A DNA stretch of 64,000 nucleotides from Camellia lanceoleosa. Taxonomy: Eukaryota > Streptophyta > Magnoliopsida > Ericales > Theaceae. Position 1 is the stretch's first letter, and every line of letters starts with the position of its first letter. A program made the translations under genes and the position numbers. Under the pieces are notes generated by a model. That model had not been told where the DNA came from, ran no database searches, and saw only the letters and a list, made by a program, of their open reading frames with translations. The DNA lies in contig CM045763.1 in NCBI GenBank assembly GCA_025200525.1, positions 86,332,131 through 86,396,130 on the forward strand. Reading direction: 5' to 3'. Of the stretch, positions 33,144 through 44,539 are shown piece after piece.

Positions 33144-36100
33144 TATAGACATCCCATTTTTGACTGCCCTTACGACTTGGGCGCCACCAAGTGATCACCT
33201 GATGATGAATTTGTATACGCTTGTCAAATGCTCGAATTTCTCAGCAGGAAGCCTCAGCTTTGAGCCTCAGAAACCTACAAACTTTGCACCATTTTTTGGA
33301 CCAAAATAGTAGCTTTTCAAGCCTGACCATCTGAGACCTGCAAGCCCGCTAGTGGCCGGCCGACCACTAATGGTGTATGGCCGGCCCCTATTAGTGGCTC
33401 AGGTGCATGCATCATTCCAGCTGTATTTGTTTGGATATTTCTGAGGGTCTTTCATATATTTCTATATGTAAATGACCCTTTCTTATGATATAGGGTTAGA
33501 AAAATTTGTGGAGCAAAGTTTTAAAAAATATTTCTCTCTCCTTTGCAACTTACATACTCTTTACCTACACTCCCTAAACCAGACTTGGAGGGTTCTTTGC
33601 TGATGTGTTTGAGCTTGCATCTTAGCTCTTGAGGGTGTTGGATTGGTGGTTTATAACTTAAAAGGGTCATTCCTTTTCAAGAGGTATACATCCTAGCTTC
33701 CTTGCACTATTTATTTCCTATATTTTTTTGCTGTTTTTGGGTTATTTTGCACCTGTGTTTATGGGCTGAAACTTGTGGCTAAAAGCTACCCAAGGTAGAG
33801 GGGTGAACCACTCTTCTTTGTACCTTGTATCCCAAACTTTTGCCCTTGTGTTTCTCATCCTTTCATCAGTTTTTTTTTTTTTATAATGCTTTTTACCACT
33901 GATTTTGAGAGTTTTTTTAGAGGCTAAAAATCATGTTTTGAGGTCCCAAAAATGGAGGGGTTAGCCACCCCTCCATTGGCTTGTTTACTAGCTTAAATTC
34001 TTCATTATTGTAGCTTACTCCTTTAGCTCTTTTGACTTCAATTCCAGCACTGTTTTAGTCTATTTTAGGATTTTTTTTAAGTTGTTCATGTCGTTCATGC
34101 TTTGTTTGATAGGCTTGTAGTGTAATAGTCCTCATAGGTTTTGTGTTTTAGGCCTTAGACACCAACCTATTTGAGTTGATAGCATTTATTTAGTACTTTC
34201 CATACTTGTGATCATCTTTAATCACCTTTGCATCTCTCTGATTTCTTGGTTTTTCATTGCCGTGAGAGTTGTTTCAACCGATTCATTGTTTAAAGCTTGA
34301 GATAGAGTTCATTGTGCTTAATAGTTTAATCTCCTCGGAGGTTCATTACCAAAGTCAAAACAACCCTTTGTTTGATACTTTTCTCCACTAGTGGACTCAA
34401 TCTTCATTATTGGACTTGATTGACTAATGAATGGAAAGGTAATTAAAATGGAGTAATAAAAATTGGGGCTAAAATGGAATAAGATAATAATATGGTTTCG
34501 GGTTCAACTGGACATTAGTTGAACCCATTGAGTCTTAGGCCATTTCATACTTACTAGTGATGATAATGGTTTGAGAGTCAATGTCAACAACTTCCCTTGA
34601 TCAATCTCATGATAGGGAGGAGGTTTTGTTGGTCATTTATTTTCCTTCATTGAGCTTTTGTCCAATCGAGCCATAGATCATCATGCAATAACTTTGCATT
34701 GTTGATGATTTGCGACTCGATTCTAACCCCTCTTTTGAGCAATTTCATGATAAGGAGAGGCAGAGAGGATGAATATCCCCTAGAAACACTCTGTTTCTGT
34801 TCTGTTCATTTTCTATTGCAGCAGGGCCATATTTACATTAGTGGCTGGCCGACCACCATTACTAGCCGACTGTTCACTACTTCTAGCTGGCTGGCCACTT
34901 TTGTGTTAGCAAGCAGTGTTGTTTTCTTGCAAGGCAGAGAAAAAATAGAGGCAAAACAAGAGCTTTTTCTACAAACAGAACAGTCCTAGCAGCAAAACAA
35001 AAGTGTTTCCGGGAGGACGTTTGCATTGGCATGCATGGTTCACTACCCTGCTCGAGTTCAATTGATTGTTAATTTGTTAATTTAATTAGTTGATCCTACG
35101 TGTAATAATTAGTGAATTCCCATTTGTAACTAATCAGTTAGTGTAATCTATTAGTTAATTTCAATTTGTAATAATTAGTTAGCGTAGCTAATTTATTTAA
35201 TTAGCTAGGACATCCATTCGAACCCTCTTGCACGAGGGTAAATATGTAATAATGTGTATGTCTTCAAACCCCCATTTCTTTCTCCTTTTTATGTACCTAC
35301 TTATGATGGATAGCGTAGAGCATCATGGTTTAATTAGCATTTTCCATGACTTGCATCCATTTGTCTTGCATGCATAAGGTTCGGTTCATCATTCTAACGG
35401 CATTGTCATTTATTACTTTCATGAATATGTGCTTCACCACATGCTATCGAAGTGATTCACATGACATATTAGACAATTGGACCTATTAGTTGCATTTTTG
35501 TATGTGTTACATTAGTCATCTTGTATAGTTAGGATCATGCATTTTTTCTAACTCTTTTATCTTTTTTGGCTTGCCTTCGAGTACTAGGTGAGCATTTATT
35601 GCTTTAACATATTGCATGCGTGTGATTGTTACCATGTCAAGCATGATTACCATGAGGCTAAGTGCTTAAGTGCTATACCTGTTTGAATGCCTGTGGATGG
35701 AGGCTAATTGTTTAAGTTGGGCTAATTTGATTAAATGTATATATGCGATCACTTTTTCAAGTGGTACATATTCAAACCTCTTTTCAAAAACAAGCATAAA
35801 ATCCAAGTTTTTCAATTTTTGCAGATTAGTTTATACTTTGTGTGACACATAGTAATGTTAGCCTAATAACTGGAACAAGAGCATATAATGTAAATAAGAA
35901 TCACATCATCATTAGTAGAGGCCGATCTTTGATCGGGCGAGTGGGGTGCTCAATTCATGACCTTCCCCTCTCGTACCTAAGTTCCTGAGCCAAGACACTT
36001 TGGTGATGACGGATAAGTGGCCTTTGGCACGAGTCTCGGGTTTCCTAAATTTTTTAAAAATATTTAGGTGGCGACTCTGTATCTGGCAAAGTAGGCCATT

Positions 36101-36264
36101 TTTTGGCATTTTGATTCAAAATTGATTTTTCAAAAGAATTGTCGAATTTGGACTCATTTGTGTTTATCTATTTCACATTGCACTTGTGGAATCAGATTCA
36201 GAACCACGGGAGTCTGAATTGTAGGGCTAATCATATCCGAAAGGAGCACGAAAAGCAAGCTATA
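33144..36264 (+). repeat. 3' LTR of the giant Tat element
   Basis: The start TATAGACATCCC matches TGTAGACACCCC of the solo LTR at 12495-16882. The terminal block AGGTGGCGACTCTGTATCTG (near 36064) also matches, in the opposite orientation. Homology can be followed by eye to about 36264, where AAGCTATA resembles the solo LTR end GTCTATA; the exact end is uncertain by some tens of bases. It is about 3.1 kb against 4.4 kb for the solo copy, so it carries internal deletions, among them most of the 160-bp array. GTGGCCGGCC words lie at 33353 and 33383. No coding sequence. Confidence 0.72.
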
Positions 36265-36647
36265 GTACCGAACAACCAAAGCAGAAGTTAGAGAAGATGC
36301 TTGTAGTGAAGGACAACATTGAAACAAGATGAGCGTCGCATAACTGACAGAGTGTACTACAGTTACAATGGCCAAGAAATTTCATCAGTGGCTCTCAAGA
36401 CAATTCTCAAGTGTGAAAAATTGGCATTGGGTTCTGAAGGCGACAAAGAGGCCGATGTAAATTCAGGTCGTCTCTCGGGTATGGTTTTCATCTCTGAACG
36501 ACAAGAAGGCCTTGAATTCCTTTACATAGCTCTCTGCTTCAATGACAACCCATAACTACCCAAAGTCAAAGTCTTCTATTTGGTAGATGTTTTCGACAAA
36601 GACAATTTCAGTGGTGTTCCCATGGAAGACAGTGGTTACATTGCCGG

Positions 36648-36657
36648 TGTTATGAGA

Positions 36658-36698
<41 letters not shown>

Positions 36699-36863
36699 AT
36701 ATAACTCTGTATAGATTTCAATGAGTGAATTTATACAATAGAAGGCCTATATATATAGACAAAGAAACAGTATCCTACAAGAAGTCTAACTATGGCAATA
36801 CAAGTATATCTAGGAAAATAATACCTAATAAATCTAGGAATATATACCATATATACATTAACA
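36648..36863 (-). repeat. 3' LTR of the copia element
   Basis: 216 bp. It contains a (TA)n and (GA)n tract at 36658-36698 and a TATA-like CTATATATATAG near 36748. It lacks a stretch of about 40 bp that is duplicated in the 5' LTR (AATACCTATCCTACAAG region). Confidence 0.87.
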
Positions 36864-37560
36864 CCCCCTTCAAGCTCAAGGTGGTAATGCAAATATCAAC
36901 TTGAGCTTGGAAAGTAAGTTAGAAAAGAGTCCTGGAGGATGAGCCTTGGTGAAGATGTTGGATGTCTAATCAGCAAAGGTAACAAAGATAAAACGAAGAG
37001 TGCCACTAGTAATATGTTGTCGTATGAAGTAACAATTAATCTGAATATACTTGGTGCGATCATGGAAGACATCATTATGTGCTATCTAAATAACACTCTG
37101 ATTGTCACAATAGAGGTTGGTGGCAATAGGATCAGAAACTCCCATATAAGAAAGAAGCCAACGAAGCCACACAAGCTCTTGAGTAGTGTCAACAAGAACA
37201 TGATACTTAGCCTCAGTACTAGAACGAGCAACAAAAGTTTGCTTCTTGCTATGCTAGGCAATGAGAGAGTTATCCAAGAAGAAGCAAAACCCTATAGTAG
37301 AACGGTAATCAGTAGAATCCCCTATCCAATTTGCATCAGAAAAGACGTGTAGCTGTAGAGAAGAGTGTGTTGAGTAGTGAAGACCATGAAGCATAGTGCC
37401 TTTGAGATAGCGCAAAATGCAAACCAGAGCATCATAGTATGGAGAGCGAGGAACAACCATGAACTAACTGACAATGTGAACAGCATAGGCAATGTCTGGA
37501 CAAGTAACCGTGAGATAGACAAGACTGCCAACTAGTTGATGATATAAAGTAGTATCAGAT
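36864..37560 (-). pseudogene. RNase H of the copia element
   Basis: On the - strand the segment reads DANWIGDSTDYRSTIGFCFF (37254-37460), then RSSTEAKYHVL and LYCDNQSVI, giving the three catalytic acids of copia RNase H. The ILRYLKGT motif precedes it. Stops occur near 37254 and 37465. The end merges into the polypurine tract at 36864-36880. Confidence 0.82.
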
Positions 37561-38450
37561 AATAGGTGGCCATCAAGAGGTGTGAGACAAGTCTAAGGAT
37601 CAACTAGGGTAGGCGCAGTCTTGCAATTAGTAAGAGCAGCACGAGCTGAGAGATCAGATGTATACTTAGCCTGGGTGAGAAAGTAACCAATAGGATCTTG
37701 AGAAATTTCCAAGCCGAGAAAATAGTTAAGTAGACCCAAATCTTTCATCTCAAATTGGCGACTGATGAACTGTTTGAGACTAGAAATACCCACTGTGTCA
37801 TCACCAGTGATGATCATATCATCCACATAGAGAAGAAGAAGAAGAATACCACACTCTGTGTTGTGTATAAATAGAGCAGAATCATGGGCACTAGAGGAGA
37901 AACCAAAGTTATGAGTGGTAGAACTGAACTTGGCAAACCAAGCATGAGAAGCTTGTTTCAAACCATACAAAGCATGACGAAGTTTGCAAACATTGGTGGA
38001 CAAAATTGAAGAACTAGGAGTAGGTTGCATATAAACTTCCTCAATAAGATCACCATTAAGAAAAGCATTCTTGACATCTATCTGACAAAGACTCCAATGG
38101 CGAGTAATAGCCATGGCAAGGAGGCTGCGAACTAAAGTAAGACAAGCAACGAGGGAAAATGTTTCCTCATAATCAATCCCATATTTTTGAGTAAACCCTT
38201 GGGCAATGCTCAATGGAACCATCAAAATGGGTTTTGATCTTGTAAACCCATTTGCAACTAACAGCAATCTTTCCAAGTAGAGGGTCAACTATATCCCAGG
38301 TATGAGTTTTATCAAAAGCTTGCAATTCATTAGTCATAGCTTGCTGCCAAAGAGGGTTAGAGCAAGTCTCTCGATAGGAAGTAGGTTCATGAGAAGAAAA
38401 AGTAGTAGAACTAACAATTAAATCACAAAGAAGTATAGAAGGTTGTGTTC
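37561..38450 (-). pseudogene. Reverse transcriptase of the copia element
   Basis: The open part (37593-38288) carries the copia RT motifs YGIDYEETFSLVA, QIDVKNAFLNGDLIEEVYMQ, CKLRHALYGLKQASHAWF and LLYVDDMIITGDD. The palm catalytic box YVDD is intact. The N-terminal lead (NELQAFDKTHTW-like, 38290-38340) lies in another frame after a stop. The tail KYTSDLSARAALTNCK leads to the RNase H. Confidence 0.86.
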
Positions 38451-39720
38451 CCTAAGTATAATGACGAATAGGTACCTCTGGTGTAGAAAATGATGGAGTA
38501 TAATCAATGGATGCATGAGGCTCACTGTGAGAGGGAATGAAGACAAGAGCAGGAGTAGAAGCAGGAGCAGAAATAGGCTCAGGATTAGAGAGTGGAACAG
38601 CAGGACTAGGAGGCAGAGTAGAATCCTTAGGATGGGCCAAAGTCATCATGTTAGAAGTAGGGTTTGTATCAAGCTCATCAAACAGAAAAAAAGGATCTGT
38701 AAAGAATAGTGTAGTTGGAGGAGTGGACAAATGAAACTTAGATAGAGAAGAGAACATTTTGTGTTCCCAAAATACAAGACAATACAAGAAAAAGGATCCC
38801 AACAATAATAACCTTTATGTTCAATCCTATACCCCAAGAAATAACACAAACGGGTGTGAGATTCTAATTTGGTATGCTCATGAGGTTGAAGAATAACAAA
38901 ACAAGCGCATCCAAACACACGAAGACTAGTATAGGTAGGAGGTGTGCCATACAAACGCTTATATGAGGTTTGATTGTTAATGGTAAGGGAAGGGACATGG
39001 TTGATAGTATAGATAGCTGTGAGAGCAGCTTCCCCCCCAAAAATGTTCAGGACAAGAAGAAGATATTAAAGAGCATGGACAATGTCTAAGATATGACGAT
39101 GTTTGTGCTCAGCACGACCATTTTGTTGGGAGGTAACAAGACAAGAATAGTGAGAAAGTGTACCATTTTGACAAAAGAATCTAAAAAAATGAGTTTCTTT
39201 ATTTTCTTAGGCATTATCAGCATGAGAAATTTTGATGGTGGAAGAAAACTGAGTTTTGACCATTTCTGAAAAACCATAGTATATTTGGTGTAACTCAGAA
39301 TAAGATTTCATAAGAAATAATTTGGTAAACAAGTGAAATCATCAACAAATATGAAAAAGTATTTAGATCCCCCTAGAGTGGTATTAGGTGAAAGCCCCCA
39401 AACATCAGAGCGTATGAGATCAAAATGTGCATGAGAGGTACTAGCATGAAATGGTAAAGCAGGTTGTTTGGCAAGTTGACAAGATAGACAGTCTACTTTA
39501 TCATTTGGAACATGAACTAATTGACTGCTTGAAACTAGAGATCGTAAACGACCAAAAGACATACATAAAGCAAGAGAGGAACTAGTAGTAGCAGGAGCAA
39601 CAGTCTGGGTAGGAGAAGTACTGGATAATGAAATGTGCAGATGGATGAGCTCGTATAGACGACCATGTCTATGACCTATCCCAAGAGTCTGTCCCGTCTT
39701 CAGATCCTACACAACATAAC
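38451..39720 (-). pseudogene. Integrase and integrase-RT linker of the copia element
   Basis: The zinc-binding end (CLSCQLAKQ) and the start of the core (FDLIRSDVWGLSPNTT, KYFFIFVDDFT) lie at 39308-39562. QQNGRAEHKHRHILD lies near 39090-39130 and YGTPPTYTSLRVFGCACF near 38870-38950. Linker sequence with Pro/Ser-rich content runs from 38805 to 38452. Several frameshifts and stops break the core between 39300 and 38960. Confidence 0.8.
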
Positions 39721-39899
39721 TAGTTGAAGAAAATAAAACAGTGAGGCCAAAATTACATAGATGACCAATAGAGATAAGATTAAGTGTAAGGTTGGGGATC
39801 AGATAAGTGTGTTAGAGAGATGTTAGAAGTGGAGATATGACCTACATGACTAAAAGGCATTTGAGAGCCATCAGCAGTGTGAATAACTATCAAATTAGA

Positions 39900-40245
39900 A
39901 AAAAGATGTAATGAAAGAAAAAAAGTGTAGGGTCAGAGGTCATATGATTGCAACAAGTTGAATCAAAATACCAAGAAAAGATACTTGAAGTGACTGAGAG
40001 AGCAATAGAGAGTGTACCAAAAGTAAATGTAGAGGTAGAAGTAAAAAGAACCTTTTTCACAATGGCTTCAATATCGTGAAGAGTGTAGGTTGGTGAAGCT
40101 GCAGAAGAGCCACTTGGAGAATGTTAAGTATGTGTCTGGCGATGAGTAGCAATTAAGGCAAAGTAAGTCGAAGAGTGATATCGACTATGAGTCATAGGTG
40201 GTATAAGAGAACCAGCATGCTAAGAAGAGTTGTCTGAACGATCCA
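39900..40245 (-). pseudogene. gag C-terminus and protease remnant of the copia element
   Basis: A protease-like motif WYFDSTCCNHMTSD lies near 39925-39965, with Thr where Gly is expected in the D-S-G active site. Upstream residues are Ser/Thr-rich gag tail. A possible Met start (MDRSDNSS) is at 40245, next to a T9A28 tract at 40251-40287. Most of gag is missing. Confidence 0.6.
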
Positions 40246-40250
40246 TGAGG

Positions 40251-40252
40251 TT

Positions 40253-40287
<35 letters not shown>
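40251..40287. repeat. Homopolymer junction T9-A28
   Basis: Nine T are followed directly by 28 A on the + strand, inside the copia element between its 5' leader and the gag remnant. No poly(A) insertion boundary or TSD could be recognised. Confidence 0.7.
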
Positions 40288-40288
<1 letters not shown>

Positions 40289-40792
40289 TAGATGAGAAGT
40301 TGGTTGAAGTCGTTGGTCAATGACGTTAGCAGAGCAACAAGGCTGATGTCAGCAATAGGACACGATTGATACGGAAGTTGAGTTGGTGAAACGTGGCTAA
40401 TTCAAGCCGTGAGGAAGTCGACAAGAAAATTGGTGGAGAAAGAAGTTGATGGCCTGATAGCGGCTAACACGGAAGCCATGTAAGCCATGACAACTAGGTT
40501 GCGACTAGGACTAGCATTATGGATGACGTTAGCAAATGCGGTGCAGAGACACGCGTGATTGAAGTGCGTAGTAACACATGAAGAAATTAGTGGTGACAAA
40601 CTTGACGTGCCAATTTCTGGCTTCGCATGAGGGAGCATGTGATATCAGACGGAGATGATTCTGATGGCGTTGAACTCGTATTGAAGGGACGAAGGTACTG
40701 ATGTACATTAATTGATGAATCAAGAAATCACAAGATAAGCCAGGATCTCAAAAACAGTGAACCCTAGAAACAACGCGATTATATTGATGATA
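40288..40792 (-). other. 5' leader or gag region of the copia element, no gene supported
   Basis: Short - strand frames (40402-40638, 40529-40723) have no gag motif that I recognise. By position this lies between the primer binding site and the protease remnant and should hold gag, so it is either strongly decayed gag or leader. Confidence 0.4.
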
Positions 40793-40797
40793 GGAAC

Positions 40798-41612
40798 TGA
40801 AAGGGAGATTTATAATCTGGCTTTGGACCGTGGAAGAGGTCAAACAGGTCAGAGCCGAGCATGTTTGGGCCGAGATCACTTGGGCTTGATTTGGAGTGGG
40901 ATTTGCTCGGTCAAGGCCCAGCCCCTGTCTAGGCCGAGCTAACTGGGGCTTCCCTGGAGGTGATCTTGCTCGGTTGAGGCCCAGGCCTGAGGTCCGCGAC
41001 CATGTGATTGACTGAGCTCCCCCGAATTTGGACTTGCTGGGCCGAGATGAGTATCTGCTACACAGGTTTTGGGGGAGAATGGTTAGCTCGGTGGTAAAGT
41101 CTTCTGTTCATCGGCTCGGCTTATCTTAAACTCGATTATGCCAGAACGCTACCGAGCTCGGCTGTTATTAAGCTTGGCAAGTGGAGCACTCGGGCACGTT
41201 ACGCAGCACGGACGTGGAAGGCCGAGGTGATTCTGCCGATCTGCTGAGATCCCGTTAATGTTGTCTGGTGGTTTGGTTAGGTGGTGATTGCGAGATTTGT
41301 GCTAACAGATCAAAGAGCAGTTTCACGTGTCAAGAGACTAATGGGAGCAGATATAAGCGCAGAAAGTATATAAGATTGACTGCGCCCCCTATGCGGAGGA
41401 TGGAACATCATTTGGTGAGAAACACTCATTATGATATATCTCTCTCTTCCTTTCTCTCTCCCTGAGTGTGTGTGCTAACTTGACCGTCGGAGGGATTTGC
41501 CGGCCACACACCGCCAGGTAGCTCACCGCCGTTGTGCTCGCAGGTCAATTGGATAAACAAGGAGCTTGGACGAAAGGAGTACGGGCTCTGCGGAATATTT
41601 GCTCCCCGTACA
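40798..41612 (+). repeat. 5' LTR of Tat copy B
   Basis: 815 bp. A TATA box AGTATATAAG (41365-41374) lies about 40 bp after CACGTGTCAAG, a G-box/ABRE-like word. Many CCGAGCT/GGCCGAG words occur through the LTR. It differs from its partner (48020-48834) at several percent of positions by eye. Confidence 0.9.
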
Positions 41613-41633
41613 ATTGGCGTTGTCTGTGGAAAA
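41613..41633 (+). other. Primer binding site of Tat copy B
   Basis: ATTGGCGTTGTCTGTGGAAA follows directly after the LTR end CCGTACA. It matches ATTGGCGCCGTCTGTGGGAA of Tat copy A apart from a few substitutions. Confidence 0.78.
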
Positions 41634-41679
41634 TTTGATAGACAAAACCTTGTTTTCCAAGCTCATCTGATCGCCTTCC

Positions 41680-42654
41680 ATGGTGAATAACGACGAGATA
41701 CCGTTGTCCGCCATCGACAGTGTTACCCCGGAGTCAGCCAGACCGAAAAACGGACTCCCCGTCATTCCAAACATGGCGGGCCTGGAGACTTCCCCAAGAG
41801 GACATTCAAGAGACGCGCGGGATAAGCGCGGTAGAAGTTTTGGTAACTCTCAGAGCCCAGACGAGCACCGGCGGCGAAGAGAATCGCACACTAGGCGTCT
41901 GGAGCACAAGTTAAGGGACCAAGATGCCGTCATCCGGAGAATGGTAGCGGAGATAGAAGATCTCAAACGGCATGTCAAAGGGAAGGGTGTTGTTGGAGTG
42001 GGAGACCATAGTGAGCGCGCCCAACCATGCCGTTCAGGTAGTCAGAGCCAACGGCACACTCCCTCATTTTCTATCACCAGAAGTTATAGGGTTGGAGAAT
42101 CCGACGCGCCAGTAGAGAAGTCTAGCGCCCAAGATAGTACCTATCAACCCTCGCGTCCAGCGACGACGTCAAGGTATTCCTATTCCGCTCGCTCCGAGGA
42201 CTGACGGGCAGTCTTGATGGAGCGAGCTTGCCGGCGGGAGACTCAAAGGGTGCTGGCGCTCCAGCGGCTATCTTACGGGGGCCGAGCCAATGAAAAGGTC
42301 ATAATGCCACCACCCCGCCCAGCCGTGCCTCTCCCTCTAAACACAGATTTGGCAAGGCTGAACGCCACCCCCTTCTCCCTTGAGATAGAAACCACACCAC
42401 TCCCCGTGGGCTTTCACCAGCCCAAGTTTACTCTCTACAACGGAAAGACCGATCCATACATGCATGTAAGCCACTTCCGGCAGGTCATGGCCGGACATAG
42501 GCGCAATGACGCTCTTATGTGCCTTATCTTCCCGTCGGGTCCGGTGTTGCATCGCCCAGAGGGGGTGGACTGGAACCAAACAGTAACGGCGCAGAAATCG
42601 AATAGCCGCGCAACCGTGATCCCATCAACCTTGAAGCCTCCCAGGACCCCTTAG
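41680..42654 (+). pseudogene. gag: gag of Tat copy B, truncated
   Basis: The first open piece (41680-42204, starting MVNNDEIPLSAIDS) has a basic, Arg/Ser-rich head with a short coiled-coil (RDQDAVIRRMVAEIEDLK). A TGA at 42202 separates it from 42214-42654, which holds the start of the gag core: TPLPVGFHQPKFTLYNGKTD and PYMHVSHFRQVMAG. The frame then ends in LIFPSGPVLHRPEG, where the rest of the capsid and the zinc knuckle are missing. The start codon matches the position of the gag start in Tat copy A relative to the primer site. Confidence 0.8.
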
Positions 42655-43080
42655 AGTGTTGGAAGCTTTTTGTCGGTGAAATGTGAAAACTTTTTGTAGA
42701 TGGAGCCTCAAATCGTCACGGTGCTGGGCTGGGCATAGTTTTGATTTCCCCAAATGGTCTGACCATCAAACACTCTATCACACTCGAATTCCTTGCGTCA
42801 AACAATAAAGTCGAGTATAAGGTGCTGCTAGCTGAACTTCAGAGCGTACTTCAGGTGCACGCATCCGAGCCGATGGTTTACAGCGATTCCCAACTCATTG
42901 TCAACCAGGTGTCTGGGATTTACGAAGCTAAAGATGACAGAATGGCAAAATACCAAGCTCTAATGAGAGAACACATCAAGTGATTCCAGGCAATCAGGGT
43001 CCAACAAATTGGCCGGCAAGATAATGGTCGTGCAGATGAGTTAGCCGGTATGGCTTCCATGGTCGACTGAACATCTCCCA
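42655..43080 (+). pseudogene. aRNH of Tat copy B, next to the internal deletion
   Basis: The domain reads [25 protein letters not shown] and [15 protein letters not shown], with all three acids present though Glu has a Lys neighbour. Just upstream a near-duplicate KLFV stub (WKLFVGEM) ends in a stop, so the words AAGCTTTTTGT and AAACTTTTTGT stand 25 bp apart. This is the junction of the deletion that removed protease, RT and the first RNase H. The GRADELAGMAS motif near 43030 closes the domain. Confidence 0.8.
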
Positions 43081-44404
43081 GTCCTCTCCTGATTGAGTAC
43101 TTTCCAAGGCCAAGTATCGAGGAAACCGAGTTGACAGAGGTACTTTGCACCGAGCTAGGTCCTTCTTGGATGGACCCTATTATCCTCTTCCTCAAGGAGT
43201 GGACCCTTCCGGCCGATAAAAAGGAAGTGCATAAAGTCCGGGTGAAGTCAAAGCAGTTTTGGCTCTCTCCATCTGGCGCTTTATACAAGAAGTCTTTCAC
43301 CGGCCCCTATCTCAAGTGTGTACACCCAAACAGCGTGGAAGCTTTCTGTATGAAATTCATGAAGGCATATGCGGCAGTCACATCAGGGGCAGATCTTTGG
43401 CCTACCGGGCTATTTCGCAAGGGTATTGGTGGCCGTGCATGCAAGCGGACACTCAGAAATATGTTCGCAAATGTAAGAAGTGCCAGAAGTTCACCCACCA
43501 AATTCACCAGCCGGCCAGAGAACTTCTTCCCATCACAAGCCCTTGGCCTTTTGCAATGTGAGGGATGGACATAGTGGGACCACTCCCAACAGCACCAGGC
43601 AACCGGAAGTTCTTCATCGTGGCTATGGACTACTTCACCAAATGGGTTGAAGCATAGCCCTTAGCAACTATCAAGGAGAAAGACATCAAACGGTTTGTCT
43701 GGCAGAATGTGGTAACGCAGTTTGGTGTCCCTAAAATTTTGATATCTGACAATGGCACCCAATTTGACGGGCGCCTATTCAGAGGATTTTGTGAAGAATT
43801 GAAGATCGCATTCTATAACTCCACCCCGGCTTACCTGCAGTCCAACGGCCAAGCCGAAGCATCAAACAAGACCATTTTTGATGGGTTGAAGAAAAGACTT
43901 GAGAAAGCCAAAGGAAAATGGGTTGAGGAACTCCCAAATGTCCTTTGGGCATACCGGACGACCCCGCGACGATCTACCGGGGAAACTCCTTTTGCCTTGG
44001 CATACGGCATGAAGGCAGTCATCTCATTGGAAATCGGCATGCCCACCATCCGCAGTGAAAATTTTGAGCCGGAGCTAAACTCTGAAGCAGTAGCCCTGGA
44101 GTTGGACCTTGCTGAAGAGTGCCGAGAAAAAGCTTTGATTCACGTGGCTGCATACCAACAAAAATTGTCTAGAAAATACAACAAAACCGTGCACCCCAGA
44201 CCGTTTAAAATAGGCGACTGAGTTTTAAGGAAGGTCATGGGCAACACCCTGGTGCCAGGCGAAGGCAAGCTAGGGGCAAATTGGGAAGGACCCTACAGGA
44301 TAACCGGTCTGGCGGGCAAGAGGGCATACCACTTGGAAGATTTGGATGGTAAAGGCATACCCTGGCCATGGAATGCAACCAACCTCAAAATATACTATTT
44401 TTAA
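43081..44404 (+). pseudogene. Integrase of Tat copy B
   Basis: The linker ELGPSWMDPIILFLKE is followed by the zinc-binding part (EIHEGICGSHIRGRSLAY, then CKKCQKFTHQIH near 43475-43510), reached by a frameshift near 43330. The core starts MDIVGPLPTAPGNRKFF near 43566 after a TGA. ILISDNGTQFDG and SNGQAEASNKTIFDG follow, so D, D and E are all present. The part 43709-44221 is open for 170 codons. A TGA at 44219 replaces a Trp seen as W in copy A at the same spot. The C-terminus ends IYYF near 44400. Confidence 0.85.
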
Positions 44405-44539
44405 GTTTTTCATAGTTTTTATGTTATTCTTTTGAGCAAGGATTTGTTTGCCTTACGCTTCAAAATGTAACTCTTTTTGTCAATATAATATAAGTGACTT
44501 GACTTTGCTAGAGCATTTTGTTGTTTTCGATGCTTATTT

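Larger units (their letters stand above)
1..36264 (+). mobile_element. Giant Tat/Ogre-like Ty3/gypsy retrotransposon, 5' end outside window
   Basis: One + strand element can be followed from inside its internal region to the end of its 3' LTR. The order is gag, protease, RT, RNase H, second RNase H, integrase, an antisense PMD gene, a 3' UTR, a polypurine tract (33128-33143) and the 3' LTR (33144 to about 36264). Two RNase H domains ahead of integrase and an extra antisense gene before the 3' LTR are known traits of the plant Tat lineage. Without the two large insertions (12495-16887 and 17054-30704) about 18.2 kb of the element remains, in the Ogre size range. Every pol segment contains stops, so this copy is dead. 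That the pol part (1-8300) and the 3' LTR part (from 30700) are one element is an inference, supported by the PMD frame running through both insertions. Confidence 0.72.
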
